Source: Aureicoccus marinus (GTDB taxonomy: Bacteria; Bacteroidota; Bacteroidia; Flavobacteriales; Flavobacteriaceae). From it: DNA of 64,000 bases. Positions 49,194 through 57,279 of this stretch are shown here, in pieces (position 1 is the stretch's first letter; every line of letters begins with the position of its first letter). The stretch lies in assembly GCF_002954325.1 (NCBI RefSeq), contig NZ_MQVX01000001.1:687546-751545 (forward strand). The letters run 5' to 3'. A program made the position numbers and the translations under genes. Below the pieces are notes generated by a model. It saw only the letters and a program-made list of their open reading frames with translations. It was not told where the DNA came from and did not search any database.

Positions 49194-50447
49194 TTAGCTT
49201 TGAGCATTTTCTTTGGCGTAGGCCTGAACTTCTTTGAAAACACGAATCAGGTTACCTCCCCAAATTTTTTCGATTTGCTCTTCACTATAACCGCGTTTAA
49301 CCAGTTCGATGGTGATGTTCATGACTTCACTGGCGTCAAAAACTCCTTGTATTCCACCCCCTCCGTCAAAATCACATCCAATTCCAACATGGTCAATACC
49401 AGCCACTTTGACGATATGGTCAATATGGTCAACAACGTGCTCCACTGTCGCTGGGGGCGCAGGGTATTTTTCGTTGATGTCTCTAAAAGCCTGGCGTAGC
49501 GCATCGCGTTCCTCGTCCGTCATCTCGCCAATAGGCTTCATATTGGCTCTTAAAGCGGCCATTGCAGAATCGCGTTCTACATTGGGTGGGGCTTCACGGA
49601 GGTAATCTGCAAGCATAGTCAGTTGAACAACCCCTCCATTATCAGCCATGAGCTTGAGCATTTCGTCTGTCATGTTCCGGCGGTGATCCGTAACGGAACG
49701 CGCATTGGAGTGACTCGCAATAATAGGGGCTTTAGACAGCTTAACCGTATCGTAAAACAGGCTGTCATTTCCGTGAGAAACGTCGACCATAATGCCCAAT
49801 CGATTCATCTCTTTGACGACTTCTTCTCCGAAAGTGCTCAAGCCTCCGTGTTCAGGTCCTTCTGAATCCGTTGCCGAGTCAGCAATATCGTTGTTGGAGG
49901 AGTGTACCAAAGTGATGTAACGTACTCCTTTGTTGTAATAAAGTTCAACGTTAGAAAGGTCATTCCCGATGGGGTAACCGTTTTCTATTCCAATGTAGAT
50001 CGCTCTCTTTCCTTCATCTTCCAAAGCATAAGCATCTTCAGGATTAAGGGCCAAACCAACAATATCGGAATTGCGGCTGGTGGAAGCGACAATACTGTCG
50101 ATCATTTGCAGGCAAAGGGCTTTTGCTCGGCTGTGCCCGTCATCATCCCGGATATCCTGAGCGACAAAGGCCGCAAAGAAGATCGCGTCCAGATCGCCTT
50201 CTTTCATTCGAGGGTAATCCACTTTCGACCCCGTTTCTTTTGGGTCGTGGCGAACCGACATATCAAAGCCCGGTTCGATCATCCGAAGCGGTGTATCGGC
50301 ATGGGTGTCAACGGTTAGTACTCGTTTGTGAATTTCCAGTGCGAGTTCTCGTTGCTCTTCTTCAGTCAGTTCAGCTTTTTCCTGTTCCTCGCAGCCAACA
50401 CTGATCAAGAGGGTGAGAAGGAATAAAAAAGGAATGTAGTTTTTCAT
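49194..50447 (-). CDS. Membrane dipeptidase (peptidase M19), lipoprotein
   Basis: Zinc dipeptidase of the renal dipeptidase family, 417 aa. The lipoprotein signal is YIPFLFLLTLLISVGC. Metal-site motifs are VDTHADTPL (His-x-Asp), IYIGIENGYP (bridging Glu), TLVHSSNNDIAD (His) and SHSNARSVTDHRRN (His), with HVGIGCDFDGGGG near the end supplying the catalytic Asp. It would cleave dipeptides in the periplasm. The downstream DUF6702 gene starts three bases later, so both may be in one transcript. Confidence 0.93.
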   Translation of the reverse strand: MKNYIPFLFLLTLLISVGCEEQEKAELTEEEQRELALEIHKRVLTVDTHADTPLRMIEPGFDMSVRHDPKETGSKVDYPRMKEGDLDAIFFAAFVAQDIRDDDGHSRAKALCLQMIDSIVASTSRNSDIVGLALNPEDAYALEDEGKRAIYIGIENGYPIGNDLSNVELYYNKGVRYITLVHSSNNDIADSATDSEGPEHGGLSTFGEEVVKEMNRLGIMVDVSHGNDSLFYDTVKLSKAPIIASHSNARSVTDHRRNMTDEMLKLMADNGGVVQLTMLADYLREAPPNVERDSAMAALRANMKPIGEMTDEERDALRQAFRDINEKYPAPPATVEHVVDHIDHIVKVAGIDHVGIGCDFDGGGGIQGVFDASEVMNITIELVKRGYSEEQIEKIWGGNLIRVFKEVQAYAKENAQS

Positions 50448-50514
50448 ATGAAATGGATTAGTTGAAAGCGAATGAATGTCTAAGGTAAGAATTCCAAGTA
50501 TGGCATAAATGAAT

Positions 50515-51921
50515 TTAATTGGGTTGTAAAAGGGTCATGGCGTACATCTGATCTAATTGTGACCTCGTTCTGTTTTGCTCGTCTTGACCGAGATGTACAG
50601 AAGTGATCACCGACTGCCCAATGACAATTCTTCCCTTGAACTCACCATCATCAGCCTGGTGCATGCCCTCCAAAGGATACTGGTCCAGGTAGTTCCCTAG
50701 TTCTTCGTGCGGCACCGAGGATTTTAGTGCCCAGATCGCATGAAAAATCAAGGGTTCCCCCTCAGGACTCTTCCCTACATAGAGCATGTTATGCCCTTTT
50801 TTTCGAAGGATGGTTAAGAAGGGAACAGCCTCCTTTTCGATGAGTTCTAGTTTTTGATCGGCCGTATCGGGCAAGTCATAGTGATGGCCCATTTCCATCT
50901 GATCTCCTGAATCTCGAGGAAGCCAAATTTGGTAGGTGCTCATTAAATCCCGGATCATCGAGGAGCAGTCTCGGTTTTCTAATGCTCCACCCCAGCCATA
51001 AGGCCGCCCGAGAAGGGCACTTACCAGGGGTTTTAAGGTCTTTTCTTCAAACGGATAATCGCCCATGGCTACTTCTTTTTTAGCTACCCTGACTTTCAGG
51101 AGACGAGCCTGTTTGTTTTCGGTGCTCGCAGCCATAAATACCTCGAGGCTATCGGCTTGTTTGTCCAGTTCACTATAAGGCAAAAGCATGCCCATCTTGG
51201 CTTTGATGGCAAAAAGAGAGCCTTCGGGGTTGAGTACCACATTATCCGAAAGAGGTCGGGCATAGTGACCGGTGGTCCAGGCAGAGATGAACTCTTCATC
51301 TACAAGTGCAATAGCTTGCATGCTGACCCAACCTTTATAAATGGGACTGATCACATAGCCCCATTGTTTGTCCCGACTGAGGTGCAGTATCTGTAAAGGA
51401 GTATTCGCCCATAAGGCTGTTTCTTGAAAATAGTCGAAGGGGTAGCCTTCACCGGCTTTCTTCGGCTGATCGAATCCAGGACGTTCTGTGGGTAGTCTGC
51501 GCAGGTCTGTATGTTGAACGACGAGTCCCTTATGAACAAAATTGGGGAAACTGCCCGCATCGGCATTGGCGATTAAGGCCTCTCTTTCTTGCCGATTGTG
51601 CGGTTTCTTATGCTCTCCATACCAATTGTCATCTGCCCGGTATTTTTCTAAATAAGTCAACTCTTTACCCGGAAAAGAGGCGAGTTTGGCGAGTAAAGAA
51701 TCGGGCGAGGATGCCCAGGGGAGCAGGGAATTCTTCAGGAAGGTTGTCTGGGTCTTTGTACTAATTTTGATGGGCTTTTTGGGAAAAGACAACTGCTCTA
51801 GGCGGTATTCTATAACCTTCACTTCTTCAGGCTTGCTATTATCGGTGCAGGAGACAAGAAGAAAAATACACGGGATTATAATGGGCTTAGGAAGAAGTTT
51901 AAAAGACCAGGGGTGATTCAT
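50515..51921 (-). CDS. SH3-NlpC/P60 lipoprotein (peptidoglycan endopeptidase)
   Basis: A 468-residue lipoprotein. The signal PIIIPCIFLLVSC has the lipobox at about residue 25. Next come an N-terminal helical part (GLYLEKYRADDNWYGE-like; residues about 60-130), SH3b-type barrels (about 130-290; FQETALWANTPLQILHLS and KGWVSMQAIALV) and a C-terminal NlpC/P60 domain with GRPYGWGGALENRDCSSMIRDL (catalytic Cys), then FLTILRKKGHNMLYVGKSPEG (His) and FHAIWALK. It would cut peptide stems of murein. It matches the SH3b1/NlpC family also seen in YvcE-like enzymes and does not appear frameshifted. Confidence 0.9.
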   Translation of the reverse strand: MNHPWSFKLLPKPIIIPCIFLLVSCTDNSKPEEVKVIEYRLEQLSFPKKPIKISTKTQTTFLKNSLLPWASSPDSLLAKLASFPGKELTYLEKYRADDNWYGEHKKPHNRQEREALIANADAGSFPNFVHKGLVVQHTDLRRLPTERPGFDQPKKAGEGYPFDYFQETALWANTPLQILHLSRDKQWGYVISPIYKGWVSMQAIALVDEEFISAWTTGHYARPLSDNVVLNPEGSLFAIKAKMGMLLPYSELDKQADSLEVFMAASTENKQARLLKVRVAKKEVAMGDYPFEEKTLKPLVSALLGRPYGWGGALENRDCSSMIRDLMSTYQIWLPRDSGDQMEMGHHYDLPDTADQKLELIEKEAVPFLTILRKKGHNMLYVGKSPEGEPLIFHAIWALKSSVPHEELGNYLDQYPLEGMHQADDGEFKGRIVIGQSVITSVHLGQDEQNRTRSQLDQMYAMTLLQPN

Positions 51922-52022
51922 AGGGGCACTTTAGGATACTGAAAGTTAGTCTATTTAGAAAAAGGCCAGACTTCCATAACGCGAAATGACGTTTCACAGG
52001 TAAAAAAATATTATTTCAAGAT

Positions 52023-52045
52023 TAAATGCAACTAAGTCGCATTTA
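52023..52045 (+). promoter_or_regulatory. Palindromic operator, copy 3 (Zur-like box)
   Basis: Half-site TAAATGCAAC, spacer TAA, half-site GTCGCATTTA: a 23-base palindrome with one mismatch (T to C) against copies 1 and 2. It lies 30 bases before the COG0523 GTPase start, where a bound repressor would block transcription of the cluster. Confidence 0.7.
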
Positions 52046-52075
52046 GATGTAAATTTACAGTCTCTATTTCTGAAA

Positions 52076-53302
52076 ATGAATTCGATGCAAAAGAAATTAC
52101 CTGTTACCGTACTCAGCGGTTTTCTAGGCGCTGGCAAAACCACCTTATTGAATCACGTTCTTCACAATAAAGAGGGATTGAAAGTAGCTGTTATCGTCAA
52201 TGACATGAGCGAGGTTAACGTAGACGCTGAACTGGTCAAGAGTGAAAATACCCTTTCGCGTACGGATGAAAAGTTGGTGGAGATGAGCAATGGCTGTATC
52301 TGTTGTACACTCCGAGAAGATTTGATGATCGAGGTGGAACGACTGGCTAAGGAGAACCGATTCGACTACCTGCTCATCGAGAGTACTGGGATCAGTGAGC
52401 CCATTCCAGTGGCCCAAACTTTTTCTTTTGTCGATGAAGAAAACAACATTGACCTTTCTCGCTTTAGCTACGTAGACACCATGGTAACCGTGGTGGACGC
52501 CTTTAATTTCTTTAAAGATTTCGGCAGTCCTGAGACCCTGATGGATCGTTCCTTGACGGATATGGAAGGCGATTATAGAACGGTGGTCAACTTGTTGACG
52601 GATCAAATCGAGTTTGCCAACGTCATTATTCTGAACAAAACGGATTTGGTCTCCAAAGATCATTTAGGAATCCTGGAGGCGACAATTAAAAAACTCAACC
52701 CTTCGGCCCGTGTAGTAGAATCTTCATTCTCTAAAGTTAGCCCTTCAGAAATCCTACACACGGGCCTTTTTAATTTCGAGGAAGCCGAGCAAAGTGCGGG
52801 TTGGATAGAAGAACTCAATAAGGAAGAGCACACACCAGAGACCGAAGAATATGGAATAGGGTCCTTTGTTTTTAGGAGTAAGCGCCCTTTTGATCCGGTT
52901 CGATTTTGGGACTACGTTCAACATCGTTTCCCTCACAATATAATTCGCAGTAAAGGCCTCTTTTGGGTGGCTTCGCGCCCTGATCAGGCCCTGATTTGGG
53001 GTCAGGCAGGAGGATCACTCCGTACAGATGCTGCAGGTGTCTGGTGGTCCAGTATGCCCTTTAAGGAAAGAGCAGAGTACATCGCTTTTCTTGAAAATCA
53101 AGACCAAATCGAGGAGAAATGGGATCCCACTTTCGGAGATCGCAAAAACGAAATCGTCTTCATTGGTCAGGATATGGACGAACGGCAGATTCGTTTGGCA
53201 TTAGAAAACTGCCTTTCTACGAGCGAAGAATTGGGTTCCGAGAAATGGAAAAAGGGCTACGATGATGAGTGGCCCGTACCTCGGCCATACTCCGTGGAAT
53301 AG
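52076..53302 (+). CDS. COG0523 (CobW/ZigA-like) GTP-dependent metallochaperone
   Basis: G3E GTPase of 408 aa that would hand metal to target proteins. Walker A GFLGAGKT (15-22), the metal-binding CxCC motif GCICC (74-77), [10 protein letters not shown] and the NKTD guanine motif (ILNKTDLV) are all present; the C-terminal CobW_C domain is at about 260-400. Members under zinc control serve as zinc chaperones in low zinc. The Met at 52085 is an alternative start. Operator copy 3 precedes it. His-rich DUF4198 and HupE-like genes follow in the same direction. No His-rich loop is seen in this protein itself. Confidence 0.93.
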   Translation: MNSMQKKLPVTVLSGFLGAGKTTLLNHVLHNKEGLKVAVIVNDMSEVNVDAELVKSENTLSRTDEKLVEMSNGCICCTLREDLMIEVERLAKENRFDYLLIESTGISEPIPVAQTFSFVDEENNIDLSRFSYVDTMVTVVDAFNFFKDFGSPETLMDRSLTDMEGDYRTVVNLLTDQIEFANVIILNKTDLVSKDHLGILEATIKKLNPSARVVESSFSKVSPSEILHTGLFNFEEAEQSAGWIEELNKEEHTPETEEYGIGSFVFRSKRPFDPVRFWDYVQHRFPHNIIRSKGLFWVASRPDQALIWGQAGGSLRTDAAGVWWSSMPFKERAEYIAFLENQDQIEEKWDPTFGDRKNEIVFIGQDMDERQIRLALENCLSTSEELGSEKWKKGYDDEWPVPRPYSVE

Positions 53303-53403
53303 CTACCCTAGAACGGGGATACCAGAAACCTAGTCGAATTTTGACAGGGGAGGTTTTTCGTCTTTTGACTTTTCCGTACATTCTACCATCAAAAATTTGA
53401 GTT

Positions 53404-54669
53404 ATGCGCAAAGCCCTCTATCTCGTATTCGCTGTGCTGCTATTATGCAGTCATGATCTTTATATCAGGATGGACGCCTATTTCTTGGAAGCCAACCAGG
53501 AGGCAGTTTTGAATTTATATAATGGAACCTTTGAGAAAAGCGAAAACCTGATTACGCGGGACCGCATGTTGGATGCGTCTTTGGTCGGTGGAGGAAAGCG
53601 TCAGGCCATTGCGGAGGAGCAGTGGTCGGACCAAGACAGTACCATCAGTCAGGTTCGCTTCCAAGTGGGGGAAGAGGGAACCTATGTCGCAGGTGTTTCC
53701 ACTAAAGCCCGAAATATTGAGCTAGCAGCTCAGGACTTCAACGACTACTTAAAACATGACGGTGTCTTGGATATGTTGGCTAAAAGGCAACAAGAGGGCA
53801 CTCTTGAAAGCGACGCAGTTGAAAGCTATGAAAAGCATGTAAAAGCCATCTACCAGGTAGGAGAGGTCAAGACCGATGATTGGAATACCGTTTTGGGTTA
53901 TCCAATAGAGTTTGTTCCCCTAGAGAATCCCTACGATCAGTACAGTGGAGGAAGCCTTAAGGTTCAACTTTTGTTAGATGGAAAGCCTCTGCCTAATCAA
54001 TTGGTTTATGCTGATTATGTTGGCGGTGAACACGACCACGACCACGGGGACGCAGATCACGGCCACAGCCATGATAAGGCGGAGGAGCACGCCCATGATC
54101 ACGGTGACGGTGGTCACAGCCACAGTCATGACAAAGCGGAAGAACACAGCCATGATCACGGCGACGGTGGTCACAGCCACAGCCACGACAAGGCGGAGGA
54201 ACACTCCCACGATCAAGGTGACGGCGATCACAGCCACAGCCACGACAAGACGGAAGAGCACTCACACGATCACGGTGACGGCGATCACAGCCACAGCCAC
54301 GACAAAGCGGAGGAACACTCCCACGATCACAAGGAGGAGCTTCATTCCCATGCCGAAAAGGAAGCAGAAGAAACCCATACACACACCAGTGGCCAGGAAT
54401 TGCTCACCAATGCCCAAGGAGAGGTTGAAATTAAATTGCCGGCTGACGGGGTCTATTACCTTCGAACGATTTACATGAGAGAAGTGGAAGGCAGCAATGA
54501 GCTGACCCACCGATCTAAATGGGCCACTTTAAGCTTTGAAGTTACCCATCAGCATGGGGAAGGAACGCATACGCATGAGCATGAAGAGGGAGGAATACCT
54601 ACCTGGGTCTTTGCTTTAGGAAGTCTTTTGGTGGTTGGAATCTTGTTCCTGGTTTTTAGAAAAAAGTAA
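53404..54669 (+). CDS. DUF4198-type membrane-anchored protein with a His-rich repeat insert
   Basis: A 421-residue exported protein. An N-terminal signal (YLVFAVLLLCSH) and the start of the mature part (SHDLYIRMDAYFLEANQEAV, then LYNGTFEKSENLITRDRM) match DUF4198, a family related to nickel/cobalt uptake components. Residues about 210-330 hold a run of His/Asp/Ser/Glu built from 19-residue units (about 40 His in all), well suited to bind Zn, Ni or Cu. Another His cluster (HQHGEGTHTHEHEEGG) precedes a single C-terminal helix (VFALGSLLVVGILFLVF) ending RKK. It sits between the COG0523 gene (102 bases) and a HupE-like gene (4 bases), so a metal-capture role is likely. Confidence 0.87.
   Translation: MRKALYLVFAVLLLCSHDLYIRMDAYFLEANQEAVLNLYNGTFEKSENLITRDRMLDASLVGGGKRQAIAEEQWSDQDSTISQVRFQVGEEGTYVAGVSTKARNIELAAQDFNDYLKHDGVLDMLAKRQQEGTLESDAVESYEKHVKAIYQVGEVKTDDWNTVLGYPIEFVPLENPYDQYSGGSLKVQLLLDGKPLPNQLVYADYVGGEHDHDHGDADHGHSHDKAEEHAHDHGDGGHSHSHDKAEEHSHDHGDGGHSHSHDKAEEHSHDQGDGDHSHSHDKTEEHSHDHGDGDHSHSHDKAEEHSHDHKEELHSHAEKEAEETHTHTSGQELLTNAQGEVEIKLPADGVYYLRTIYMREVEGSNELTHRSKWATLSFEVTHQHGEGTHTHEHEEGGIPTWVFALGSLLVVGILFLVFRKK
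54073..54357 (+). repeat. Tandem repeat, 57-bp unit, five copies
   Basis: Units start at 54073, 54130, 54187, 54244 and 54301, with the last one diverging. Each encodes DKAEEHSHDHGDGGHSHSH or a close variant. The reverse strand opens long shadow frames, which are not genes. Confidence 0.95.
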
Positions 54670-54673
54670 GCTT

Positions 54674-55351
54674 ATGCGATTTACGACTCGAGGCCTGTTT
54701 TCTGTATTGCTTTTTTTGGTTCCCTTATTGGCTTTTGGGCATGAAGTCAGCAGTGCGGATCAAGAAATACTTCGTACAGGAGGTTTATGGGCCTATATCC
54801 GTGTTGGAGCCACCCATATGCTCACCGGTTATGATCACTTGCTCTTTTTGACAGGGGTGATCTTTTACCTCAATGGATTTAAAGACATTTTAAAGTTTAT
54901 TACGGTTTTCACCATTGGGCACTGCATCACCTTAATAGGGGCCACCTATTCCAGCATAACGGCCAATGAACATTTGGTGGACGCTGTGATTGCCTTAAGT
55001 GTACTTTACAAAGGCTTCGAGAATCTTGGTGGATTTGATAAGATTGGATTTAAGTCTCCGAACCTCTTGCTGATGGTTGGTCTCTTTGGTTTGATTCACG
55101 GCTTTGGTCTTTCTACTCGTCTTCAGTCTTTTGATATCGGGAGTGAACAGTTTCTTGCGAAAATCCTCTGTTTTAATTTGGGGGTAGAAGTAGGGCAGGT
55201 CCTGGCTTTAATCCCGATTGTCTTTATCATTACCTTATCGAGAAAGCACGCCCAATTCCCCGCCTTTTACAAAGCGATCAACTGGTATTTGGTCCTCGCC
55301 GGAATTGGACTGTTCTTTTACCAGATGTACGGCTATTTTAATGGACACTAA
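54674..55351 (+). CDS. HupE/UreJ-like metal permease (copy 2)
   Basis: An integral membrane protein of 225 aa. The start at 54674 (MRFTTRGLFSVLLFLVPLLAFGHE) gives a signal peptide; the longer upstream frame overlaps the previous gene. Motifs are ATHMLTGYDHLLFLTGVIFYL, TIGHCITLIGAT and FGLIHGFGLSTRL; the sequence His-Asp-His around helix 1 is the metal-binding hallmark of the family. About seven helices. Four bases after the DUF4198 gene and in one direction with the COG0523 gene, it most likely imports a divalent metal taken up by the His-rich protein; nickel or cobalt would be the family expectation, zinc the local inference. Confidence 0.88.
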   Translation: MRFTTRGLFSVLLFLVPLLAFGHEVSSADQEILRTGGLWAYIRVGATHMLTGYDHLLFLTGVIFYLNGFKDILKFITVFTIGHCITLIGATYSSITANEHLVDAVIALSVLYKGFENLGGFDKIGFKSPNLLLMVGLFGLIHGFGLSTRLQSFDIGSEQFLAKILCFNLGVEVGQVLALIPIVFIITLSRKHAQFPAFYKAINWYLVLAGIGLFFYQMYGYFNGH

Positions 55352-55413
55352 GGGAGAGGTTAACCCAATTTTCTTGATTAGCTTTACTGAACAAAACCAA
55401 AAGTTCAGTTTCA

Positions 55414-55947
55414 TTGGATACAGCAAAAATTGGAATCATTAATGTTTCGGATCGAGCGAGCCGCGGTGAATATGAGGATATTCCTGGGAAGGAAGTAAAA
55501 CGCCTACTCAACCTATGGTTAACGAGTCCTTGGGAAGCTGAATACGCCGTCATTCCCGATGAGCAGGATCTTTTGGAAAAAGCCATGATTGAAATGGCTG
55601 ATATCCATTCCTGCTGTTTAATCGTCACTACTGGAGGAACCGGTCCGGCGGTCCGCGATGTTACTCCAGAAGCTACAGAAGCAGTCTGCGAAAAGATGAT
55701 GCCTGGATTTGGAGAGCAGATGCGGCAAGTCAGTTTGCAGTATGTACCTACCGCCATTCTTTCAAGACAAACCGCCGGCATTCGGGGAAAATCCTTGATT
55801 GTCAACCTGCCGGGTAAACCCAAAGCAATTCAAGAGTGCTTGGAAGCGGTCTTTCCGGCGATACCTTACTGCATCGATTTGATTGAAGGGCCTTATTTAG
55901 AAGTCAATTCTGAAGAGATGAAGGTCTTTAGACCCAAAAAGGGTTAA
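55414..55947 (+). CDS. mogA: Molybdopterin adenylyltransferase
   Basis: Adenylates molybdopterin before molybdenum insertion, 177 aa. TTG at 55414 is the best start (TAKIGIINVSDRASRGEYEDIPG). Diagnostic motifs are LIVTTGGTGPAVRDVTPEATE and the later NLPGKPKAIQECLEAVF, both MogA-type. It follows the HupE-like gene by 62 bases in the same direction and may belong to the same transcript, but a link with metal uptake is only by position. The orphan IorA-like subunit (42793-43287) is a possible consumer of the cofactor. Confidence 0.93.
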   Translation: MDTAKIGIINVSDRASRGEYEDIPGKEVKRLLNLWLTSPWEAEYAVIPDEQDLLEKAMIEMADIHSCCLIVTTGGTGPAVRDVTPEATEAVCEKMMPGFGEQMRQVSLQYVPTAILSRQTAGIRGKSLIVNLPGKPKAIQECLEAVFPAIPYCIDLIEGPYLEVNSEEMKVFRPKKG

Positions 55948-56080
55948 TTGTTCGCAATCCGGTGCTTTTTCTCTTGGAGGTAAAGTGTTCCAGGTTTCTT
56001 TAGTTTAAGTGATTTAAACAAAATGTATACTACATTAGTTTAATTGCGATTATAGGTTAATGTCTGCTTGAAATAATATT

Positions 56081-56683
56081 ATGAAAAGAATAATCATCAT
56101 ATTTCTAACATTAACTGCTTTCTCTTGCAAAGCACAGTCATTAATAAAGCCACTTGACGGAGGTGGTTCTTGCCCAGTGTTTGATACAAATTGCTATGAA
56201 AAGGATACAACAAATGAATTACTAAAATTTTCAGGCACTTGGAAGTACCAAAGCGGAAATACGGAAATCACATTTAAGCTAAAAAAGGAAGAGCATTATC
56301 AAATTTCAAATAATAGAAATTTCCTAGATCTGCTAGTTGGTGAATATCAATACGTAGAAAATGGTTTAGAATTAGCAAACACTTTAGCTCAATTTGATAA
56401 TCCCTTTGTTTCAGGCTATAGACATAGCATAAGTGGTAGTGTCTTTATGCATAGGTTACCATCCTATTATTGCGAAGACAATAGTGAGCCCGCTGAGATT
56501 AAAATTAATGTTAATATTAGTCACCCGACGGATACTGATGTAGATGGACAACTTATTTTAAGATATGTTAATGACAGCGAAATAGAAAAACTAGAAGTTT
56601 GTGTTTATGACCAAACTACACTAGGTAGTGGAGATGTCAGAACATTAATTCCTGACGGTCAATATGTTTTTGTGAAACAATAA
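56081..56683 (+). CDS. DUF6705 family protein in an AT-rich segment
   Basis: A 200-residue exported protein with signal RIIIIFLTLTAFSCKAQ and the family features NELLKFSGTWKYQSGN and LRYVNDSEIEKLEVCVYDQ. DUF6705 proteins occur as strain-variable genes in Flavobacteriia; their function is unknown. Codon use is clearly more AT-rich than in the neighbours, and the gene lies between mogA and a repeat-rich stretch next to a tRNA, so recent acquisition is likely. Confidence 0.78.
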   Translation: MKRIIIIFLTLTAFSCKAQSLIKPLDGGGSCPVFDTNCYEKDTTNELLKFSGTWKYQSGNTEITFKLKKEEHYQISNNRNFLDLLVGEYQYVENGLELANTLAQFDNPFVSGYRHSISGSVFMHRLPSYYCEDNSEPAEIKINVNISHPTDTDVDGQLILRYVNDSEIEKLEVCVYDQTTLGSGDVRTLIPDGQYVFVKQ

Positions 56684-56839
56684 AACTAGCCATATCATTC
56701 TATAAATTCAATTGCTTTAAAAGGCTATACTTTGTGATGATTGTTTTTGTAAACTAGAGAACTAAACTGAGTGTTGAACTCATCTTCACGCCGCTGTAAT
56801 ATAAATGAAACTAATGTAAAATATTAGGTTCCATCCGGC

Positions 56840-56906
56840 CTCCGCACCTGACAATAAAGCCTAGATTGCTTTGTAATCTCGCCTTTTTCTTTTTCCTCGC
56901 TTTTAA
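56840..56906 (+). repeat. Intergenic repeat, copy 1
   Basis: About 67 bases, over 90% identical to 56936-57003. Contains an AAAGC/GCTTT hairpin and a pyrimidine-rich tail. It lies in the 390-base stretch between the DUF6705 gene and tRNA-Ser, which has no further gene that I can see. Confidence 0.9.
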
Positions 56907-56935
56907 GGAGGGATTCACTTCGTGATCCCTACGGT

Positions 56936-57003
56936 CTCCGCACCTGACAATAAAGCCTAGATTGCTTTGCAATCCTTCGCTTTTTCTTTTTCCTCGCTTT
57001 TAA
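56936..57003 (+). repeat. Intergenic repeat, copy 2
   Basis: Near-copy of 56840-56906 at a period of 96 bases. Between the copies is a small palindrome, AGGGATTCAC with GTGATCCCT. Followed by the tRNA terminator. Confidence 0.9.
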
Positions 57004-57032
57004 AAGCAAGCTTTTAACGCTCCTAAAAAGAA

Positions 57033-57064
57033 AAAGCCCGATTTTCTAGCGAAAATCAGGCTTT
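57033..57064 (-). terminator. Terminator of tRNA-Ser
   Basis: A 13-base stem (AAAGCCCGATTTT with GAAAATCAGGCTTT, one mismatch) followed on the minus strand by TTCTTTTT. It starts 9 bases after the tRNA 3' end. Confidence 0.8.
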
Positions 57065-57072
57065 GCTCTAAG

Positions 57073-57157
57073 CGGAGGAAGAGGGATTCGAACCCCCGGA
57101 GGTGTGACCCTCAACAGTTTTCAAGACTGCCGCATTCGACCACTCTGCCATTCCTCC
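57073..57157 (-). tRNA. tRNA-Ser (anticodon TGA)
   Basis: An 85-base class II tRNA with a 7-bp acceptor (GGAGGAA/TTCCTCC), D arm GCAGAGTGGTCGAATGCG, anticodon loop CTTGAAA reading TGA, a long variable arm and T arm GGGGGTTCGAATCCC, followed by discriminator G. CCA is not encoded. Confidence 0.97.
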
Positions 57158-57266
57158 AATAAAATCGAAACAAGTTGACTCCTTGTTTCGGGCTGCAAAT
57201 ATAGGAAGCTTTTTCAAAATTGGGAAAGGGAATTTGCATCAGAGATTCAGAAGATCAAAATAAATG

Positions 57267-57274
57267 TACTTTTG
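57267..57274 (+). promoter_or_regulatory. -7 promoter element before the TSUP gene
   Basis: TACTTTTG fits TAnnTTTG exactly and ends 5 bases before the ATG at 57280, as in ytxJ, again predicting a leaderless mRNA. Confidence 0.45.
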
Positions 57275-57279
57275 CCCGC

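Noticed and set aside
54073-54357. CRISPR array, because of regular repeats
   Set aside because: The repeats are directly joined without unique spacers and are in frame within a protein gene.
53974-54510. Long reverse-strand and alternate-frame open frames across the His-rich repeat
   Set aside because: They arise from the low-complexity 57-bp repeat; they have no start signals and their sequence is a mirror of the repeat. The plus-strand DUF4198 frame explains the region.
56840-57003. Insertion sequence or attachment site pair
   Set aside because: There is no transposase or integrase, no terminal inverted repeats, and the repeats do not match the tRNA 3' end.
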